Below, in pieces: positions 46,201 to 50,150 of a stretch of DNA of 50,150 bases. The DNA lies in NCBI GenBank assembly GCA_028565635.1, contig JAOXYB010028066.1, positions 1-50,150 on the forward strand. The letters run 5' to 3'. The notes beneath the pieces are model-generated. The model ran no database searches and had not been told where the DNA came from. It was given only the letters and a program-made list of their open reading frames with translations. Position 1 is the stretch's first letter. Every line of letters starts with the position of its first letter. The translations under genes and the position numbers were made by a program. Source of the DNA: Phoronis ovalis (taxonomy: Eukaryota; Phoronida; Phoronidae).

Positions 46201-49200
46201 TTATATACAGGATAACTGTATATTACTGACTGATATTATTATTTTTCATCTTTGCACCAAAGAAAAAGACAGAGACTCGGGCGTTCCTGGGAAGACGTTC
46301 CATAAAGAGCAGTCTTACGGTGGCGTTCCTTGACTCCGTAAACGTACAGCAAGTTTATTGGCGGATTCATTTTTAGCTGAATATCATTAATGCATCTAGG
46401 CAGCAGTCACGCTATCATTTACAGTCTAACGCTCGCGTATCTATGCATGTATGCATGGATTCTACTGAATATCCAAAGTAAATTCGAATCTATATTTTGT
46501 AGATGTGGTGTTACATTGAGTCTTTTAGTAATAGCACATTCAGTACAGACACGTTAATACATATCTAAAGGAATCTTTTCCTGAATTGTCAAACTACAGC
46601 CTATAATTGAACGGGTTGCTTTGTGTAGTGCTAATTCTAATTCTGAGGTGCGTTTCCAACATGAGCTTTTTATGACTGTTATATAACAGGTGAAAATCGA
46701 AATGACACGTCTGATGCAGGTGCTTTTATATTTGTATAGCTCTACAAACAGACCTGTATGATGTTATAAATGTTAAACAGTGTTTGCAATAGCATTTTTT
46801 TCAAAAAATGTGCTAAGTTAGCAATTAAAAAATAGGATAATTAATTATATGCCTAATTAGACAATAAAAATGCACCACGTTATCATGCAAAACAAGCATA
46901 AACTTATGCACCTAGTTTATAGGCAGTCTAGCATGTGATAGGGTATTGGTGAGAGTATTGTATGGCGCTGATCATACGGATACTAATGTCATATTGTTTG
47001 TATACAATACAAAACCATTGGAATTACCTTAATGAATGCGACAAAACACAATGAGATATCTAAATAGCTATATGTTCATTCTTTAATATTTTATATATCA
47101 TTTCAATGTTTAATGTGAACCATCGTTAACAAATTGAGTCGTTATATATAAATGATGTAGAATTGTTTCAGTCAAAATAAAGCCAGATGAGGGTTTTGAC
47201 TTTTTACACGATTTTTTAATCTTTTGACGATAAAAAATAATAAGCTGGTTTCCGTAACTAATACCTAAGATACAGTCAACGGCACTTCTAATTTTACTAC
47301 TTGCCAGTGCCCACATTGATGGTTAAATTTGCTGCATAAAACAGAAACTTTTCATTTGTTGATTGTATAGCCAGTGAGAACATTGGGTGCAAACATTTAG
47401 TGAGTGCACTTTTTTCATTCGCTAAACTAGTTTCATTTGAAACGCTTCTTTGAGCGGAACTAAATTTATTCTTATCTTCTCGATGCATACGGAATTTTCA
47501 ACAGCATACTCCTTTTAAGCTCGTATTTTTTATATTATTTTTATAGTATTAATTCAGTTTGAAACCATTATTTCGTCTACTTGTGTACAAAGTTTGATCT
47601 TTGCTTAAAGTCAGAAATCTTTTTCTAATACATTATAAGCATATACTTTTATTTATCAACTTTGAAAAGTGATTGCTTATGATTTAAAAAGTTTTAGCAA
47701 ATACATCACCTTTCCTAACTTTTAGAGTAATCTGCATAGTACGCCTAAATGATATTTCACAATTCATTAGAGCATTAGAACGATGAGTTATAGCTTACAT
47801 CCAGACTACTTTTATTTATTTCATTTCGCAAAATTAGTCTTCTATTCATTTATATCATTATTCTAATATTTAAATATAGACTGGTATCGAACCTTTTATG
47901 TGCCTACACAAATACGGAGCGATATGTTGCTAAACCTTTTAAATATCAACTACATTTTTTATATTTTACGATATCTTGAACATAAATCAACGGATAGTTT
48001 TAGAGATTATTTTTGCAGCTATAACAAAATAATATTTTCGTTACCTGTTTATCGAAATTTAAGATTGCAAAAGCTTCATAATCAATGCGTTTGCAACTAA
48101 CGCATTTCGACACTGTAATTTTAATTAGAAAATTCCCGGATGTTTGATAGAAAATTGACACTTTTACATTCTTATTACTGAAATGAAATTGTAGTGATGA
48201 AATAATATAATAATAAAATTGAGCCGGACTATCATTCCAGTCACATTAACTCCACAGTACTCCGGCATTATACAAAGATTTCTGGAAACCGTGAATTATA
48301 TAGCGTGCAATAGTAAGAAATCTTTCTCAGAACAGGACAAAAATTCACAGCATACTATAGCAATAATATTTTTTTGAATATTTAAAAATTTGAGTATATA
48401 CCTTTGTATAAAACCTATAGGCAATGATACATAAATACTATGAGAATTTGCATGCAGTGAACATGGAATGTGAGCCATCAATCATACTGACAGCATGTTA
48501 CACATATCATGTAGTTAAATATCATCAAATTGCTGTATGAACGTTTTCTATTTTCTAATTATTAATTAAAAAGTGAAATACACTTAATTCTGTACATATT
48601 AGAAGACATGGAAATTGTTACCTATAGAGAGAATGCATGTTATTTTATTTACGATATTAAGCCTGGCGACATCAGAGTAGGAAGGAGCAGACACAAACGA
48701 GCGTAATTGAGAATTAAAATTTATTTATTTTAGCTATGTGTCTGACTTAAAACATGTTAAAAGATCTAAGTATTGCACTGGCAGAATGTTGGTGAAATCT
48801 AGTTTAAAACAAATATATTTGTTCTGCAAATTCTAGTTATGAGTACAAAGCATTAAAATAATTTTTTTTCAAGCATAACTATTTTGTTCGTAAAATTAGC
48901 AATATTTTCAATCAAGGATAAGTTCATAAAAAAATCTTGAAAGCACATTATTGAAATAAAACATTTTTACACTTTTGAACACAGCTTGCTTTATCAGTAT
49001 GCCTCTGTCAAAAGATTTCTCTACACTTCTAAAATACAAATATGCACATATGTGGCTTCTCACATTTCTTTAGAGTCACCTTTTAAATATATGATATGCA
49101 ATTATCATCTGTATAATCATGCCGATGCCTTATTGTCTGAATAGATACAAACAATGTCAACTATACAAAAGATGAATTAATTTCTTTTCCTTGTATTCAA

Positions 49201-50150
49201 AATGAAACAAAAACACTATTGAAAAAGTATTTTTTTGCTTAATCAAACGGATTTCACCCATATGAGACCCTGTTTTTAGTTTTGACGAAATTGACAGGTA
49301 CTTGTAGAAAAACTTTCTACACGCAAACCCTTTTCCATAAAAAGTGAAATTCTTTTGTTTTTTCATTTATCTCTTGACATATCAAGTTAAAAGGATTCTT
49401 ATCTAAGTGCTGTCTATTACTTAGGTGAGTACAGACGTAAGGACCTCTAATTTTGTGTATCATTATTAATGCAAAATTTGATAAAAAATGTGAATTTTGA
49501 TTTAGAAAGATTTTAGTTTTAAACAATATTAACGAGTAGGAAATTATTGTTTTTTTAAATTAAAAGTATATAGTTACCTTGATACTGAAAAATATTCTGA
49601 TTTTATGTGACTTTTTCTAACCATTAACACGAGAAATGTATGTAATTTCTACAAAAGCGGAACAAAATTACGTAAATCATTCAAAATTTATGTTTCAATT
49701 TAACCTAAAGAAATTATTACACATGACTAATTTTGTCTCGGTAACATATTGTATAGTCGTTGCAATTATCTTGTCCATCAAACCTAAATATATAGAATGT
49801 GTAAACAAATATAAATTGAAAGTATTATTCAAATAAAACTTTCTAATAAATCGAGGGATGTACCAATAATCCATTCACAGATAATTAAATAAATGTTTTC
49901 ACGATTTTTTTTACACATACATCCAACAAGATAGTTTTAGTAATAAGAAAAGGAAAAAAATGTTTAATTGTAAATTATTTTAATAAATTGCTATAATTTC
50001 TGCAATTTATAAAAATTGTGAAGCCCACATATAATTAAACGGCCAAGCTATGAAATATAAATATGGAAATTAATTAACAAGAAATTAAAGTGTTATGGCC
50101 GCTGTCAATCTTTTCATTGCATAATCAAGCAGTTTGAAAATAAACATGGA

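Larger units (their letters stand above)
41451..50150. other. non-coding downstream flank of the Sox2-type gene
   Basis: No supported gene to the end of the window; all open frames are short and AT-driven. Besides the tRNA-like remnant at 41903 and the octamer pair at 43116/43240, I see only simple AT-rich sequence and one further ATTTGCAT at 48446-48453. Confidence 0.5.

Noticed and set aside
1-50150. CRISPR arrays, rRNA genes, intact retrotransposons or viral insertions
   Set aside because: No regularly spaced repeats, rRNA-like GC-rich blocks, reverse transcriptase, integrase or capsid motifs were seen in any frame.

Overview
The window is animal nuclear DNA. It is AT-rich, mostly non-coding and has spliced genes. 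The one confidently recognised gene is an intronless SoxB1 (Sox2-type) transcription factor whose HMG box and C-terminal tail match the metazoan SoxB1 class. Together with bivalve- and gastropod-like features (AT-rich desert, TGACC-rich short repeats, small inverted-repeat elements) this suggests a lophotrochozoan, most likely a mollusc. The phylum is an inference from general knowledge, not a database match.

Layout. (1) 1-9.9 kb, minus strand: a large exon (131-1569) encodes an ankyrin-repeat protein with an ANKRD34-like layout. A candidate upstream exon lies at 3064-3186, and a candidate first exon with a perfect splice donor at 9700-9729. (2) 9.9-13.2 kb, minus strand: a three-exon gene whose splice phases can be solved by eye. 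It gives a 358-residue coiled-coil protein of unknown function, with a poly(A) signal at 9917-9922 and a GC-rich promoter candidate near 13.16 kb. Its first intron carries a ~757 bp repeat with inverted ends and many TGACC/GGTCA half-sites. (3) 13.2-39.4 kb: about 26 kb with no gene I can defend. It holds short repeats, two tiny palindromic insertions with apparent 6-bp target duplications, and a few GC-rich islands that could be regulatory. (4) 39.4-41.45 kb, plus strand: the Sox2-type gene, with two CCAAT boxes, a TATA box, one 313-codon ORF, two Pumilio-type 3'UTR motifs and a poly(A) signal. (5) 41.45-50.15 kb: non-coding, with a decayed tRNA-like sequence and a pair of octamer motifs.

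The arrangement, a SoxB1 gene alone in a large non-coding domain, is typical of a developmental regulator with distant enhancers. Nothing suggests that the two minus-strand genes work with it. The least ordinary items are the half-site-rich intronic element, the ultra-short palindromic insertions and the unassigned coiled-coil gene. I found no clear evidence of a wholly new multi-gene system.
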